From: Oleispira sp963933055
GTDB taxonomy: Bacteria > Pseudomonadota > Gammaproteobacteria > Pseudomonadales > Oceanobacteraceae
Reading direction: 5' to 3'
Length of the DNA stretch: 64,000 nucleotides
Assembly (NCBI GenBank): GCA_963933055.1
Contig: CAWVSY010000013.1
Location: forward strand, 5,387 to 69,386
Shown here in pieces: positions 35,459-44,295 of the stretch (the first letter of the stretch is position 1; the number at the start of each line of letters is the position of its first letter). Below the pieces are notes generated by a model that saw only the letters and a program-made list of their open reading frames with translations, made no database searches and was not told the DNA's origin. The position numbers and the translations under genes are program-made.

Positions 35459-36280
35459 ATGGCTCAACACCCAGTACAAGTAATTGCAGTCGCTGGTGGT
35501 AAAGGCGGTGTGGGTAAAAGTAATGTGACCGTCAATTTAGCGTGCTCGCTCTCAGAGTTGGGTCGTCGAGTCGTTATTCTCGATGCTGATTTAGGCTTGG
35601 CCAATATCGATGTTCTATTGGGTATTAGTGCTAATAAGACGATTGAAAATGTTTTGCGTGGTGAATGCAGCTTGCGCGAGGTTATGGTTGATGGCCCAGG
35701 CAATGTCAAAATTGTCCCAGCTACCTCCGGTGCACAACACTTATCCATGTTAACCACACAAGAACATGCGGGATTGATTCAGGCATTCAGTGATATTGGT
35801 GATGAGCTTGATATCTTATTAATTGATACTGCGGCGGGTATTTCAGATGCGGTCATGAGCTTTGCTCGTGCTGCGCAAGAAGTGCTGATTGTTGTTACCG
35901 ACGAACCTACATCGATTACTGATGCGTATGCCCAAATCAAATTATTGAATCGTGATTATGGCGTATTTCGTTTTCGCGTGATTGCCAATATGGTGCGCTC
36001 TCCTCAAGAAGGTCACGCATTGTTTGCAAAATTAATCAAAGTGACGGATCGTTTTTTAGATGTCGCCATGCAATATGTCGGTTCCGTTCCTCAGGACGAT
36101 GCTGTTAGACGTGCAGTGCAGCGCCAAAAAGCGGTTGTAGAAGCGTACCCAAGATCGAAAGCCGCCACAGCATTTCGTGGTTTAGCTAAAAAAGTAGATG
36201 CTTGGCCATTGGCATCAACTCCACGAGGCCATCTTGAATTCTTCGTGGAAAATTTAGTCCAAGCAGGAGCCCATGGGTAG
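35459..36280 (+). CDS. fleN: flagellar number regulator FleN (FlhG), MinD/ParA family
   Basis: A 273-residue ATPase with a deviant Walker A (GGKGGVGKSNVTVNLA), ILDADLGLANIDVLLG and the LIDTAAG block. FleN counters FlhF and restrains FleQ, keeping flagella to one per pole in Pseudomonas. It sits two bases after flhF. The C-terminal amphipathic helix expected for membrane association is plausible but weakly visible. Confidence 0.95.
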   Translation: MAQHPVQVIAVAGGKGGVGKSNVTVNLACSLSELGRRVVILDADLGLANIDVLLGISANKTIENVLRGECSLREVMVDGPGNVKIVPATSGAQHLSMLTTQEHAGLIQAFSDIGDELDILLIDTAAGISDAVMSFARAAQEVLIVVTDEPTSITDAYAQIKLLNRDYGVFRFRVIANMVRSPQEGHALFAKLIKVTDRFLDVAMQYVGSVPQDDAVRRAVQRQKAVVEAYPRSKAATAFRGLAKKVDAWPLASTPRGHLEFFVENLVQAGAHG

Positions 36281-36288
36281 TACCTGTA

Positions 36289-37014
36289 ATGAATGGATGT
36301 GCTATGTACGATGAAGTCAGTAGCCCCAATTTTGATGAGTTGGTGCGAGACCATGCTTTATTAGTGAAACGAATTGCTCATCACTTGCGTGGGCGTTTGC
36401 CCGATAGTGTGCAATTAGATGATCTTATTCAAGCGGGTATGATCGGTTTAATAGAAGCGGCGCGAAAATACGATGGTAGTAAAGGTGCGAGTTTTGAAAC
36501 CTATGCAGGCATTCGTATTCGAGGCTCAATGTTGGACGAAATTCGCCGCGGTGACTGGGCTCCGCGCTCAGTTCATAGAAATTCTCGTCGAATCAGCGAA
36601 GCGATTAAAGAAGTCGAGCTGGCCAAAGGCCGCGATGCTGAAGATCAAGAAGTTGCTGAACACTTGGATATGAGTGTGGATGAATACCATACTCATTTAA
36701 AAGATTCTGCTGGCTGTCGCTTATTCAGTTTTGAAGATGTGATGGAGAAAGGAGAGCAAGGTCAAGAGCAGTTAGTAGGTTCATCACCGAGTCCTTTTAT
36801 GGGAATAGAGCGTGATGCGTTTCAGTCCTCTTTAGCAGAAGCTATTAAATGCTTGCCGGAAAGAGAGCAGCTAGTATTAGCTTTATATTATGACGAAGAA
36901 TTAAATTTAAAAGAAATTGGTGCGGTATTAGGGATTAGTGAATCTCGGGTTAGCCAAATACATAGCCAAGCCGCCTTGCGACTTAGATCACGATTAACAG
37001 ACTGGTCTGAGTAG
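36289..37014 (+). CDS. fliA: flagellar sigma factor FliA (sigma-28)
   Basis: A 241-residue sigma-70-family factor with regions 2, 3 and 4: DDLIQAGMIGLIEAARKYD (2.2), FETYAGIRIRGSMLDEIRRG (2.3-2.4) and LALYYDEELNLKEIGAVLG then RVSQIHSQAALRLR (4). It transcribes late flagellar genes, including fliS at 1935. ATG 36304 (MYDEVSS) matches typical FliA N-termini and is an alternative start; neither site has a strong Shine-Dalgarno sequence. Its activity may be tuned by FlgM and the HsbA pathway, inferred from families. Confidence 0.96.
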   Translation: MNGCAMYDEVSSPNFDELVRDHALLVKRIAHHLRGRLPDSVQLDDLIQAGMIGLIEAARKYDGSKGASFETYAGIRIRGSMLDEIRRGDWAPRSVHRNSRRISEAIKEVELAKGRDAEDQEVAEHLDMSVDEYHTHLKDSAGCRLFSFEDVMEKGEQGQEQLVGSSPSPFMGIERDAFQSSLAEAIKCLPEREQLVLALYYDEELNLKEIGAVLGISESRVSQIHSQAALRLRSRLTDWSE

Positions 37015-37052
37015 GTATTCAAAGCGAGAGCATTCTGCTTAAAGATTAAATA

Positions 37053-37066
37053 ACTGGTTAACCAGT
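37053..37066. repeat. 14-bp perfect palindrome between fliA and cheY
   Basis: ACTGGTTAACCAGT is fully self-complementary with no spacer, an operator-like shape. It is 140 bp before the cheY start. No binding family can be named. Confidence 0.4.
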
Positions 37067-37139
37067 AAGCAACCACATATTTTTTTTATCCATTATCTAA
37101 CCCTTTGTAATTTCTATTAATTTTCTTTCTGGCTAAAGC

Positions 37140-37167
37140 TCTATCTACGACTACACTTTTAGATAGA
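37140..37167. repeat. inverted repeat upstream of cheY
   Basis: TCTATCTA and TAGATAGA are perfect eight-base arms separated by 12 bases, 40 bp before the cheY start. Could be an operator or a leader hairpin. No sigma-54 or sigma-28 consensus was found in this 192-bp gap. Confidence 0.4.
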
Positions 37168-37206
37168 AGACAAGAGTATTTTAAAAGCTGGCATTCGGAG
37201 GTCGCT

Positions 37207-37593
37207 TTGGACAAGAACATGAAGATTCTCGTTGTAGACGATTTTTCTACTATGAGACGTATCGTCAAAAACTTACTGCGTGACTTGGGGTTTACAAATA
37301 CTCAAGAAGCAGACGACGGTTTAACTGCCTTGCCTATGTTGCAAAGTGGTGACTTTGACTTTTTAGTTACTGACTGGAATATGCCAGGGATGACGGGATT
37401 GGATTTGTTGAAGCATGTACGTGCTGATGACAAACTCAAAACGCTTCCGGTATTGATGGTAACGGCTGAAGCAAAGCGTGACCAAATCGTTGCAGCTGCA
37501 CAAGCAGGAGTAAATGGCTACGTCGTTAAACCTTTTACTGCAGCAGTACTAAAAGAAAAAATTGATAAGATTTTTGAACGTGTTGACGGTTAA
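37207..37593 (+). CDS. cheY: primary chemotaxis response regulator CheY
   Basis: A 128-residue receiver. Phosphoacceptor D56 (FLVTDWNMPG), T86 (VMVTAEAKRD) and K108 (YVVKPF) are present. It closely resembles the Pseudomonas CheY that binds FliM. The start is TTG: GGAGG (37197-37201) is five bases upstream, whereas the internal ATG at 37219 lies too far from that site. First gene of cheYZAB-motCD. Confidence 0.95.
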   Translation: MDKNMKILVVDDFSTMRRIVKNLLRDLGFTNTQEADDGLTALPMLQSGDFDFLVTDWNMPGMTGLDLLKHVRADDKLKTLPVLMVTAEAKRDQIVAAAQAGVNGYVVKPFTAAVLKEKIDKIFERVDG

Positions 37594-37608
37594 TAACAAG
37601 GGTATGGT

Positions 37609-38391
37609 ATGGCTGAGCTGAATATAGACCCTCATGCGCCATCCTTTCAGCAAGAGATGAAAGCACTTGCTGAAGACTTGTTGCATAAGATCGAAGGTGG
37701 TGATCTTGGAAAAGTTGTTGGCGTTGTCAACAATATCAACGAAGCGCGTGATAGAACACTGTATGTCGAAATTGGTAAGCTAACTCGTGGCTTACATGAA
37801 TCGATTAAAAATATAACCACCGGAGACGAACTAAGCGAAGAATCCGGTATGGGTCAGGCATCCGATAAGCTTTCTTATGTTATCGAAATGACGGATAAAG
37901 CAGCCAATAAAACAATGGATTTGGCTGAAGAAGGAATGCCTCTAAATCAAGAAAATTTAGAGGGTGCAGCCGAACTGCAAGAACAATGGCAAAAGTTTTT
38001 ACGCAAAGAACTTAAGCCGCATGAGTTTCGAGAATTAACAAAAAAAGTTGATGCTTATTTTTCCCAAACCCAGATTAATTCTAAAAAAATTGGATCACAG
38101 TTATCAGATATCTTGATGGCGCAAGATTTTCAGGATTTAACTGGGCAAGTAATTCAACGAGTGACTAAATTAGTCTCAGAAGTTGAATCACGTTTAGTAG
38201 ACTTAGTCGCTATGGCTGGTGAAGTTGATCGTATTACGGGTATTACCCATAGCGAACCTCATCAAACTGAAACCCCACAAGAAGATAATCAAAAGATCTT
38301 GGCAGAAGGGCCGCAAATCGATACCACCATTGAAGGTGTTGTTGACGGTCAAGATGACGTAGATGATTTATTATCCAGTCTTGGTTTTTAA
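37609..38391 (+). CDS. cheZ: CheY-P phosphatase CheZ
   Basis: A 260-residue long-helix protein. The catalytic Gln lies in AQDFQDLTGQVIQRV. The C-terminal CheY-binding tail is DDVDDLLSSLGF, preceded by a flexible linker. It ends CheY signalling at the array. It lies 15 bp after cheY. Normal length for this group. Confidence 0.95.
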   Translation: MAELNIDPHAPSFQQEMKALAEDLLHKIEGGDLGKVVGVVNNINEARDRTLYVEIGKLTRGLHESIKNITTGDELSEESGMGQASDKLSYVIEMTDKAANKTMDLAEEGMPLNQENLEGAAELQEQWQKFLRKELKPHEFRELTKKVDAYFSQTQINSKKIGSQLSDILMAQDFQDLTGQVIQRVTKLVSEVESRLVDLVAMAGEVDRITGITHSEPHQTETPQEDNQKILAEGPQIDTTIEGVVDGQDDVDDLLSSLGF

Positions 38392-38402
38392 GGAGCTAAT
38401 GG

Positions 38403-40559
38403 ATGAGTTTCGATGCCGATGAAGAGATCCTGCAAGACTTCCTGGTTGAGGCTGGAGAAATCTTAGAGCTTCTTTCTGAACAGCTTGTAGATCTAGAGCA
38501 ACGCCCCGATGATTATGATTTATTAAATGCAATCTTCCGTGGGTTCCATACTGTTAAAGGGGGCGCTGGTTTTTTACAGCTCAATCCTTTAGTTGACTGT
38601 TGTCATGAAGCGGAAAATGTTTTTGATATTTTACGTAACGGTAAGCGAAGAGTAACGTCCGATTTAATGGATGTCATCTTGCAGGCTTTAGATACTGTTA
38701 ATGAAATGTTTGAAGCGGTTCGTAATGGCCAAGCTCCAGAGCCCGCAACCCCTGAATTATTAGCCACCTTAAATACCTTAGCTCGGCCAGAAAGTCAGGA
38801 TGCACCTGCCGCAGAAGCGGTAGCTCCTGAGCCGGTTGCACCAGCAGCATCTGCTGAAGATTCAGCCCCCGCAGACGAATCTGAAGACATCACGGATGAT
38901 GAATTTGAGCAACTGCTTGATGCACTTGATGGCAGTGAGCCTGCTGCAGAGACTAGCGCAGATTCTGGTTTAGGCGATGATGGTATTTTCTTTGACGTGA
39001 GCGATGAGCCTGCGGCAGCAGAAACTAATGATGAAATAACAGAAGATGAATTTGAAGCATTATTAGATCAAATTCATGGGTCCGGCAAAGGGGCGACTCC
39101 AGCGGCGGCTGAAGAAGCACCATCAAATAGTAATGCGCCTTCGGGTGGCGACGATTTAATTACTGATTCAGAGTTTGAGGATCTGCTCGATCGTTTGCAT
39201 GGAAAGGGCACAAATCCTGCGGCGAGTACGGCGAAAACTGCTGAAGAAGCGGCCCCTGCAAAAGTAGAAGCACCGAAGGCAGAAGCACCTAAAGCTTCCG
39301 CTCCTGTTGCTAAACCTAGTGCTCCTATTGCAGATAAGCCTAAGCCTCCAAGCAAGGCTGCTGATGCTCCGCCAGCGGCAGAGACAACGGTTCGTGTTGA
39401 TACAAAGCGCCTTGACGACATTATGAATATGGTTGGCGAATTAGTGCTTGTTCGTAATCGTTTAGTTCGCTTAGGTTTAAATAGCAACGATGAATCAATG
39501 CAGAAAGCGGTATCGAATCTCGATGTAGTTACCGCTGATTTACAGTCTTCTGTGATGAAAACACGAATGCAGCCAATTAAGAAAGTATTTGGTCGCTTCC
39601 CTCGAGTTGTACGAGATCTAGCGCGCTCGTTAAAGAAAGAAATTAATTTAGAATTACGCGGTGAAGAAACAGATTTGGATAAGAATCTGGTTGAGGCATT
39701 AGCGGATCCACTGGTTCACTTGGTGCGAAATGCGGTCGATCATGGTGTTGAAATGCCTGACAAACGCGAAGCGGCGGGTAAATCTCGTGTGGGTGTCGTG
39801 GTATTAGCTGCCGAGCAAGAAGGCGATCATATTCTATTATCGATAGAAGATGATGGTGGCGGTATGGATGCCGATGTATTGCGCAATAAAGCCGTTGAAA
39901 AAGGCATGATGGAGCAAGATGCAGCTGATCGTTTAACCGATAATGAATGTTACAACCTAATTTTTGCTCCAGGGTTTTCAACCAAAGAAGTTATTTCTGA
40001 TGTATCGGGTCGTGGCGTGGGAATGGATGTTGTTAAAACAAAAATTACCCAATTGAACGGTACGTTAAATATTGATTCGAGCTTAGGGAAAGGCACGCGC
40101 ATTGAAATTAAAGTTCCTTTAACTTTGGCAATTATGCCGACGTTAATGGTGATGTTAAAAGACCAAGCGTTTGCCTTCCCGTTAGTCAGCGTTAATGAAA
40201 TATTCCATTTGGACTTGTCTCAAACCAATGTGGTTGATGGCCAAGAAGTGATTGTTGTACGAGATAAAGCAATTCCACTATTTCATTTGAAGCGTTGGTT
40301 AGTAAAAGGAGAGTCTCATTCTAAAGTCGATGATAGCGCCCATGTATTAGTCGTTTCCATTGGTAATCAGCGAGCGGGATTTGTTGTTGACCAATTAATT
40401 GGTCAAGAAGAAGTTGTCATTAAACCCTTGGGGGCCATGTTGCACGGGACCGCTGGGATTTCAGGAGCAACGATTACTGGTGATGGTCGTATTGCGCTTA
40501 TTTTGGATGTGCCTAGCATGTTACAGCATTATTCGGCACGCCAACTTACCGCTGCTTAA
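38403..40559 (+). CDS. cheA: primary chemotaxis histidine kinase CheA with three FliM-like linker motifs
   Basis: A 718-residue kinase. P1 has H49 (RGFHTVKGGAGFLQL). P3 starts near 325, then the ATPase domain (LVRNAVDHGVE, EDDGGGMDAD, SGRGVGMDVV) and P5. No globular P2 domain is visible. Instead an Ala/Pro/Glu-rich linker (about 130-320) carries three copies of I-T-x-x-E-F-E-x-L-L-D at 163-177, 212-226 and 253-267. This pattern resembles the CheY-docking peptide of FliM (LSQDEIDALLHG), so the copies may recruit CheY or CheB. It works with CheW and ParC/ParP in a polar array. Confidence 0.96.
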   Translation: MSFDADEEILQDFLVEAGEILELLSEQLVDLEQRPDDYDLLNAIFRGFHTVKGGAGFLQLNPLVDCCHEAENVFDILRNGKRRVTSDLMDVILQALDTVNEMFEAVRNGQAPEPATPELLATLNTLARPESQDAPAAEAVAPEPVAPAASAEDSAPADESEDITDDEFEQLLDALDGSEPAAETSADSGLGDDGIFFDVSDEPAAAETNDEITEDEFEALLDQIHGSGKGATPAAAEEAPSNSNAPSGGDDLITDSEFEDLLDRLHGKGTNPAASTAKTAEEAAPAKVEAPKAEAPKASAPVAKPSAPIADKPKPPSKAADAPPAAETTVRVDTKRLDDIMNMVGELVLVRNRLVRLGLNSNDESMQKAVSNLDVVTADLQSSVMKTRMQPIKKVFGRFPRVVRDLARSLKKEINLELRGEETDLDKNLVEALADPLVHLVRNAVDHGVEMPDKREAAGKSRVGVVVLAAEQEGDHILLSIEDDGGGMDADVLRNKAVEKGMMEQDAADRLTDNECYNLIFAPGFSTKEVISDVSGRGVGMDVVKTKITQLNGTLNIDSSLGKGTRIEIKVPLTLAIMPTLMVMLKDQAFAFPLVSVNEIFHLDLSQTNVVDGQEVIVVRDKAIPLFHLKRWLVKGESHSKVDDSAHVLVVSIGNQRAGFVVDQLIGQEEVVIKPLGAMLHGTAGISGATITGDGRIALILDVPSMLQHYSARQLTAA

Positions 40560-40575
40560 AGGATGACCTTTTACC

Positions 40576-41706
40576 ATGACACTATCCACAAAAATCAAGG
40601 TATTGGTTGTTGATGATTCAGGTTTCTTTCAGCGTCGAGTGACTGAAATCATCAATGCAGATCCACGCTTAGAAGTCATTGGAACGGCCAATAATGGCAT
40701 TGAGGGCATTGATAAAGCCGCGGCATTAAAACCCGATGTCATTACCATGGATTATGAAATGCCGATGATGGATGGTGTGACAGCCGTTCGTCAAATCATG
40801 AAAGATAATCCAACACCGGTTCTTATGTTTTCGTCTTTAAGTTATGAAGGCGCTCGCATTACGTTGGATGCTTTAGAGGCTGGAGCTGTTGATTTTCTTG
40901 CTAAACAGTTTGATGCAATCGCTGCCTCTGAAGCTACTTTGCACAAAGTATTAACCGATCGCATTTGTCAGGTAGCCGCTTCTGGCAAAAAGAAAACGAT
41001 TAGAACTCCAGTCTCTTCAGTTCCAAGAACCGCGCCTACTCATAGTAGTACTGCATCTGGCAGTGTCGCCTCTAAAAAGTTGGATGCAGCGACTGCTCAT
41101 GTCCCTGTTGCTAGCGTATCGATTGCAAAATCACTGCGTCATGTTGAGGTCGTTATTATTGGCACGTCAACGGGGGGGCCAGCGGCACTGCAAACCGTTT
41201 TTAAAAATATTCCTGCCGGTTTTTCTAAGCCCATAGTCATTGTTCAGCATATGCCAGGGTCATTTACCAAGGCATTTGCCGAGCGTTTAAATAAATTATC
41301 ACCGCTCACTGTGAGTGAAGCGGCTGATGGTGATAAATTGAAACCTGGCCATGTTTATGTCGCGCCTGGTGGCATGCAGCTTATGGTCGATAAGCGTAAT
41401 GGTGGCTCAATTCATATTCATGAAAGTGATAATCGAGTGACCTATCGCCCGAGTGTGGATATCGCCTTAGCGTCTGCCGCCAAACATTTTGGTCGTAATG
41501 CTTTGGCCGTTATTCTTACGGGCATGGGATCAGATGGTAAAGAAGGTGCGCAGTTATTAAAACAAGCGGGTGGTACGGTTTGGGCTCAGGATGAGGCCAG
41601 TTGTGTCATTTATGGGATGCCTATGGCGATTGTAAAAGCTGGACTTGCGGCAAAAATTTTGCCACTTGATGATATAGGTCCGCACATTTCTAATGAGGTC
41701 AGCTGA
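40576..41706 (+). CDS. cheB: primary chemotaxis methylesterase CheB
   Basis: A 376-residue CheB with phosphoacceptor D59 (VITMDYEMPMMDG). A Ser/Thr/Ala-rich linker is followed by the esterase domain with Ser in IIGTSTGGPAAL, His in IVQHMPGSFTKAF and Asp in ILTGMGSDGKEG. It is a different lineage from the CheB at 21062. No cheR accompanies it, as in the Pseudomonas cluster I. Its TGA overlaps the motC ATG by one base. Confidence 0.95.
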   Translation: MTLSTKIKVLVVDDSGFFQRRVTEIINADPRLEVIGTANNGIEGIDKAAALKPDVITMDYEMPMMDGVTAVRQIMKDNPTPVLMFSSLSYEGARITLDALEAGAVDFLAKQFDAIAASEATLHKVLTDRICQVAASGKKKTIRTPVSSVPRTAPTHSSTASGSVASKKLDAATAHVPVASVSIAKSLRHVEVVIIGTSTGGPAALQTVFKNIPAGFSKPIVIVQHMPGSFTKAFAERLNKLSPLTVSEAADGDKLKPGHVYVAPGGMQLMVDKRNGGSIHIHESDNRVTYRPSVDIALASAAKHFGRNALAVILTGMGSDGKEGAQLLKQAGGTVWAQDEASCVIYGMPMAIVKAGLAAKILPLDDIGPHISNEVS

Positions 41707-42446
41707 TGGATCGGCTTGTCATACTGGTACTCTTTGGAGCAATAGCCAGTGTTATTTCTGGCCACCTTCTAGAGGGAGGTTCATTAACCTCTCTTTGGAA
41801 TGGCCCTGCTTTATTAATCGTTTTTGTCGGCTCAATATTAGCCACAATCGTACAAACCCCTATGTATATGGGTGTTCGCGCACTTAAGTTACTGTCTTGG
41901 TTAATTTCCCCTCCTAATGAATCACTTGATCAATTATTAACAAAATTAACCACGTGCAGTAATGCTTATCGAAAAGATGGCGTTTTGGGATTAGACCGCA
42001 TTGCTCAAACAGAAACCGACCCGGTGATGAAGCGCGCCTTGGTGATGCTCGCAGATGGTCAGCCTCCTGATGCAATTGAGCATAGCATTCGTTTAGAAAT
42101 TGAAACCCATCATGAAAAAGATATGTACGCTGCTGAAGTATTCGATAACTTAGGGGCTTATTTACCAACTCTTGGCATTGTGGGCGCTGTTTTAGGCTTG
42201 ATGCAAGTATTATCAAACTTAGACCAAGCAGAAGAATTAGGTCGTGGTATCGCAACGGCATTTGTGGCTACATTTTATGGCGTTGGTGCCGCTAACTTAA
42301 TAGCCATTCCAATTGCTGGTCGTTTACGCTCTTTTATTCAACGACGTACCCGCTACCACAAAGCAATGATGGTGGGTGTTATGGCAATGCGTGAAGGTAT
42401 TAATCCACAGTTAATTCGCTATCGTCTAGAAGGTATGGATTTATGA
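41706..42446 (+). CDS. motC: flagellar stator protein MotC (MotA family)
   Basis: A 246-residue membrane protein with four helices, including IASVISGHLLEGGSLTSLW and the conserved helix pair around YLPTLGIVGAVLGLMQVL and ATFYGVGAANLIAIPIAG. It forms the proton-driven stator with MotD. Pseudomonas species have this second stator set for movement under load. ATGA overlap with motD. Confidence 0.94.
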   Translation: MDRLVILVLFGAIASVISGHLLEGGSLTSLWNGPALLIVFVGSILATIVQTPMYMGVRALKLLSWLISPPNESLDQLLTKLTTCSNAYRKDGVLGLDRIAQTETDPVMKRALVMLADGQPPDAIEHSIRLEIETHHEKDMYAAEVFDNLGAYLPTLGIVGAVLGLMQVLSNLDQAEELGRGIATAFVATFYGVGAANLIAIPIAGRLRSFIQRRTRYHKAMMVGVMAMREGINPQLIRYRLEGMDL

Positions 42447-43147
42447 GTCATGAGCAGGGTCCAGATAAACATCGTTGGTTGATCTCTTATGCCGATTATA
42501 TGACCTTGTTATGTGCTTTTTTTATCATGATGTATAGCGTTGAATTATTGGATGAAAATCAATACAAAGCCGTCCAAGAAGCACTTGATGGCATGTTTAC
42601 AGATAATGCGCAGCAATTACTTCCTCAGCCAGAAAATTCTACGACGGTATTAGATCATAATAACGGCATCATGCCGCTGTATGAAACGATTACTCAGCAG
42701 CTTCAAGTTTTTATCGATAGCAATGAGCTTGTGGTTGAGCAAGAAGGCGAGTGGATAAAAATTCGTTTAAAGGCCGATACGTTATTTCCATCCGGCGGCT
42801 GGGAAATTAGTGATGAAATGATGGATTTACTAGAGCAGATCGCAATGACGATTCGACCGATTCCTAATGAAATTAATGTCGAAGGTCATACTGATGATGT
42901 GCCCATCAGCAGTGCTCGAGTCGTCAGTAACTGGGATTTGTCGGCATTAAGGGCAGTCGCCGTGGTACGAGCTTTTGAATTATTTGGCATTGCACCGCAA
43001 AGAATGGCGGCGATGGGGTTTTCTTATCATAAACCGATTTTTGCCAATAATAGTGATGAACATCGTTTAGCAAATCGACGAGTAGAAATATTAATTAAGC
43101 AAGGTGGTATGAATCAACCTTGGGCGAGAGAGGAAAATATCGAATGA
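42443..43147 (+). CDS. motD: flagellar stator protein MotD (MotB family)
   Basis: A 234-residue stator partner with one membrane helix that holds the proton-carrying Asp (WLISYADYMTLLCAFFIMMY, D17). An OmpA-like peptidoglycan-binding domain follows (INVEGHTDDVPI, NWDLSALRAVAVVRAF, NRRVEILI). Anchors the stator to the wall. It is followed by the parC gene after 61 bp. Confidence 0.94.
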   Translation: MSHEQGPDKHRWLISYADYMTLLCAFFIMMYSVELLDENQYKAVQEALDGMFTDNAQQLLPQPENSTTVLDHNNGIMPLYETITQQLQVFIDSNELVVEQEGEWIKIRLKADTLFPSGGWEISDEMMDLLEQIAMTIRPIPNEINVEGHTDDVPISSARVVSNWDLSALRAVAVVRAFELFGIAPQRMAAMGFSYHKPIFANNSDEHRLANRRVEILIKQGGMNQPWAREENIE

Positions 43148-43208
43148 GCACAAAAATTGCAGTGTTTCGGTATTACTTGTCTCGGTGTCAAAATAAAGGT
43201 GGCATAAA

Positions 43209-44009
43209 GTGCGAATTTGGTCGATAGCAAATCAGAAAGGTGGTGTTGGTAAAACAACCTCCGTAGTCTCACTAGGCGGTTTGCTAGCCGAGCGTGGCGC
43301 GCGAGTATTGTTGATTGATCTAGACCCACACGGTTCTTTGACCAGTTATTTTCGTTATGATCCTGATAGTCTTGAAACAAGTTTATACGATTTGTTTTTT
43401 GAACAGCGCTGTAAAAATCTGGATTATATTCATAAAGTAATAAAACCGACATCTCGTAAAGGGGTCGATTTATTGCCGGCAACGACCGCCCTTGCCACCC
43501 TAGAGCGGCAAGTAAGCGGCCAAGATGGTATGGGATTAGTCATTGCAAAAACTCTGGCTCAATTGTGGGATGATTATGATTATGCCTTATTGGATACGCC
43601 ACCTATTTTAGGGGTGTTATTGGTTAATGCGTTAGCGGCTTGTCAGCGCCTCGTTATTCCAACCCAAACAGAGTATCTTGCTTTAAAAGGGCTTGAGAGA
43701 ATGGTGCATACTCTGAAAATGGTAATGTCTTCACAGAATCGACAGCTTCCTTTTACCATCGTTCCAACATTGTTCGATCGCCGAACTCAGGCATCTTTAA
43801 AAACGCTGAAAGAAATGCGCCAGCTGTATCCTGATCATCTTTGGAAAGAAGCCATCCCGATTGATACCAAATTCCGAGATGCGAGCCATGAAGGGTTGTT
43901 CCCTAATGAAATGGATCGTTTATCGCGAGGTGTGCGTGCGTATCGCCATTTATTATCCGAGCTGGATCAGATGGAGGAGGCGAAACATGAGCGCTCAATC
44001 GCACAATAA
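43209..44009 (+). CDS. parC: ParA-family ATPase ParC for polar chemotaxis arrays
   Basis: A 266-residue ParA/Soj-type ATPase with a deviant Walker A (NQKGGVGKTTSVVSLGG), LLIDLDPHGSLTSY and YALLDTPPILGVLLVNAL. The start is GTG with AAAGGTGG before it. In Vibrio, ParC places chemotaxis arrays at the pole through ParP; the equivalent Pseudomonas gene sits in the same place between motD and two CheW-like genes. It overlaps the next small gene by 23 bases. Confidence 0.9.
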   Translation: MRIWSIANQKGGVGKTTSVVSLGGLLAERGARVLLIDLDPHGSLTSYFRYDPDSLETSLYDLFFEQRCKNLDYIHKVIKPTSRKGVDLLPATTALATLERQVSGQDGMGLVIAKTLAQLWDDYDYALLDTPPILGVLLVNALAACQRLVIPTQTEYLALKGLERMVHTLKMVMSSQNRQLPFTIVPTLFDRRTQASLKTLKEMRQLYPDHLWKEAIPIDTKFRDASHEGLFPNEMDRLSRGVRAYRHLLSELDQMEEAKHERSIAQ

Positions 44010-44295
44010 CCAACATATCATCACGGGTTATTTAGATACGCTATTGGTTGATAATTTTATTTGGGACGAGAAATTAGCACGGGCTATTAATGCGCCCATT
44101 CGTCCACAAGATACGATCAACAAAGAAAAATGCTTGTCTGTCACAGAACGTTTTGGCAGTGGCACGAGTACGCAAAAGTATGTGCATCTTTTAAGAGGAT
44201 TGAGCCTTGTTCAAAAACTTCCTTCGTGTCGAGTTAAAAAGGTTCTATTAAATAGCTGCCGACCCTTGGCGGCAGAGGTGATGACTTGTGACTGA
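43987..44295 (+). CDS. 102-residue hypothetical protein between parC and parP
   Basis: ATG 43987 is in a frame of 102 codons that overlaps parC by 23 bases and the following gene by 8 bases (GTGACTGA), the tight overlaps seen in real operons. GGAGG (43975-43979) lies seven bases before the ATG. The protein starts with an ITGYLDTLLVDNFIWD segment; the next gene has NYLDQLLVTA near its N-terminus. The remainder is basic, with no CheW domain and no known family. It may be a shortened paralogue of the ParP N-terminus or an array-localisation adaptor. Annotators may have skipped it because of its size. Confidence 0.65.
   Translation: MSAQSHNNQHIITGYLDTLLVDNFIWDEKLARAINAPIRPQDTINKEKCLSVTERFGSGTSTQKYVHLLRGLSLVQKLPSCRVKKVLLNSCRPLAAEVMTCD

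Noticed and set aside
39074..39487. Minus-strand 137-residue open frame opposite the CheA linker
   Set aside because: The low-complexity Ala/Ser/Gly product mirrors the repetitive Ala/Glu/Pro linker of CheA.
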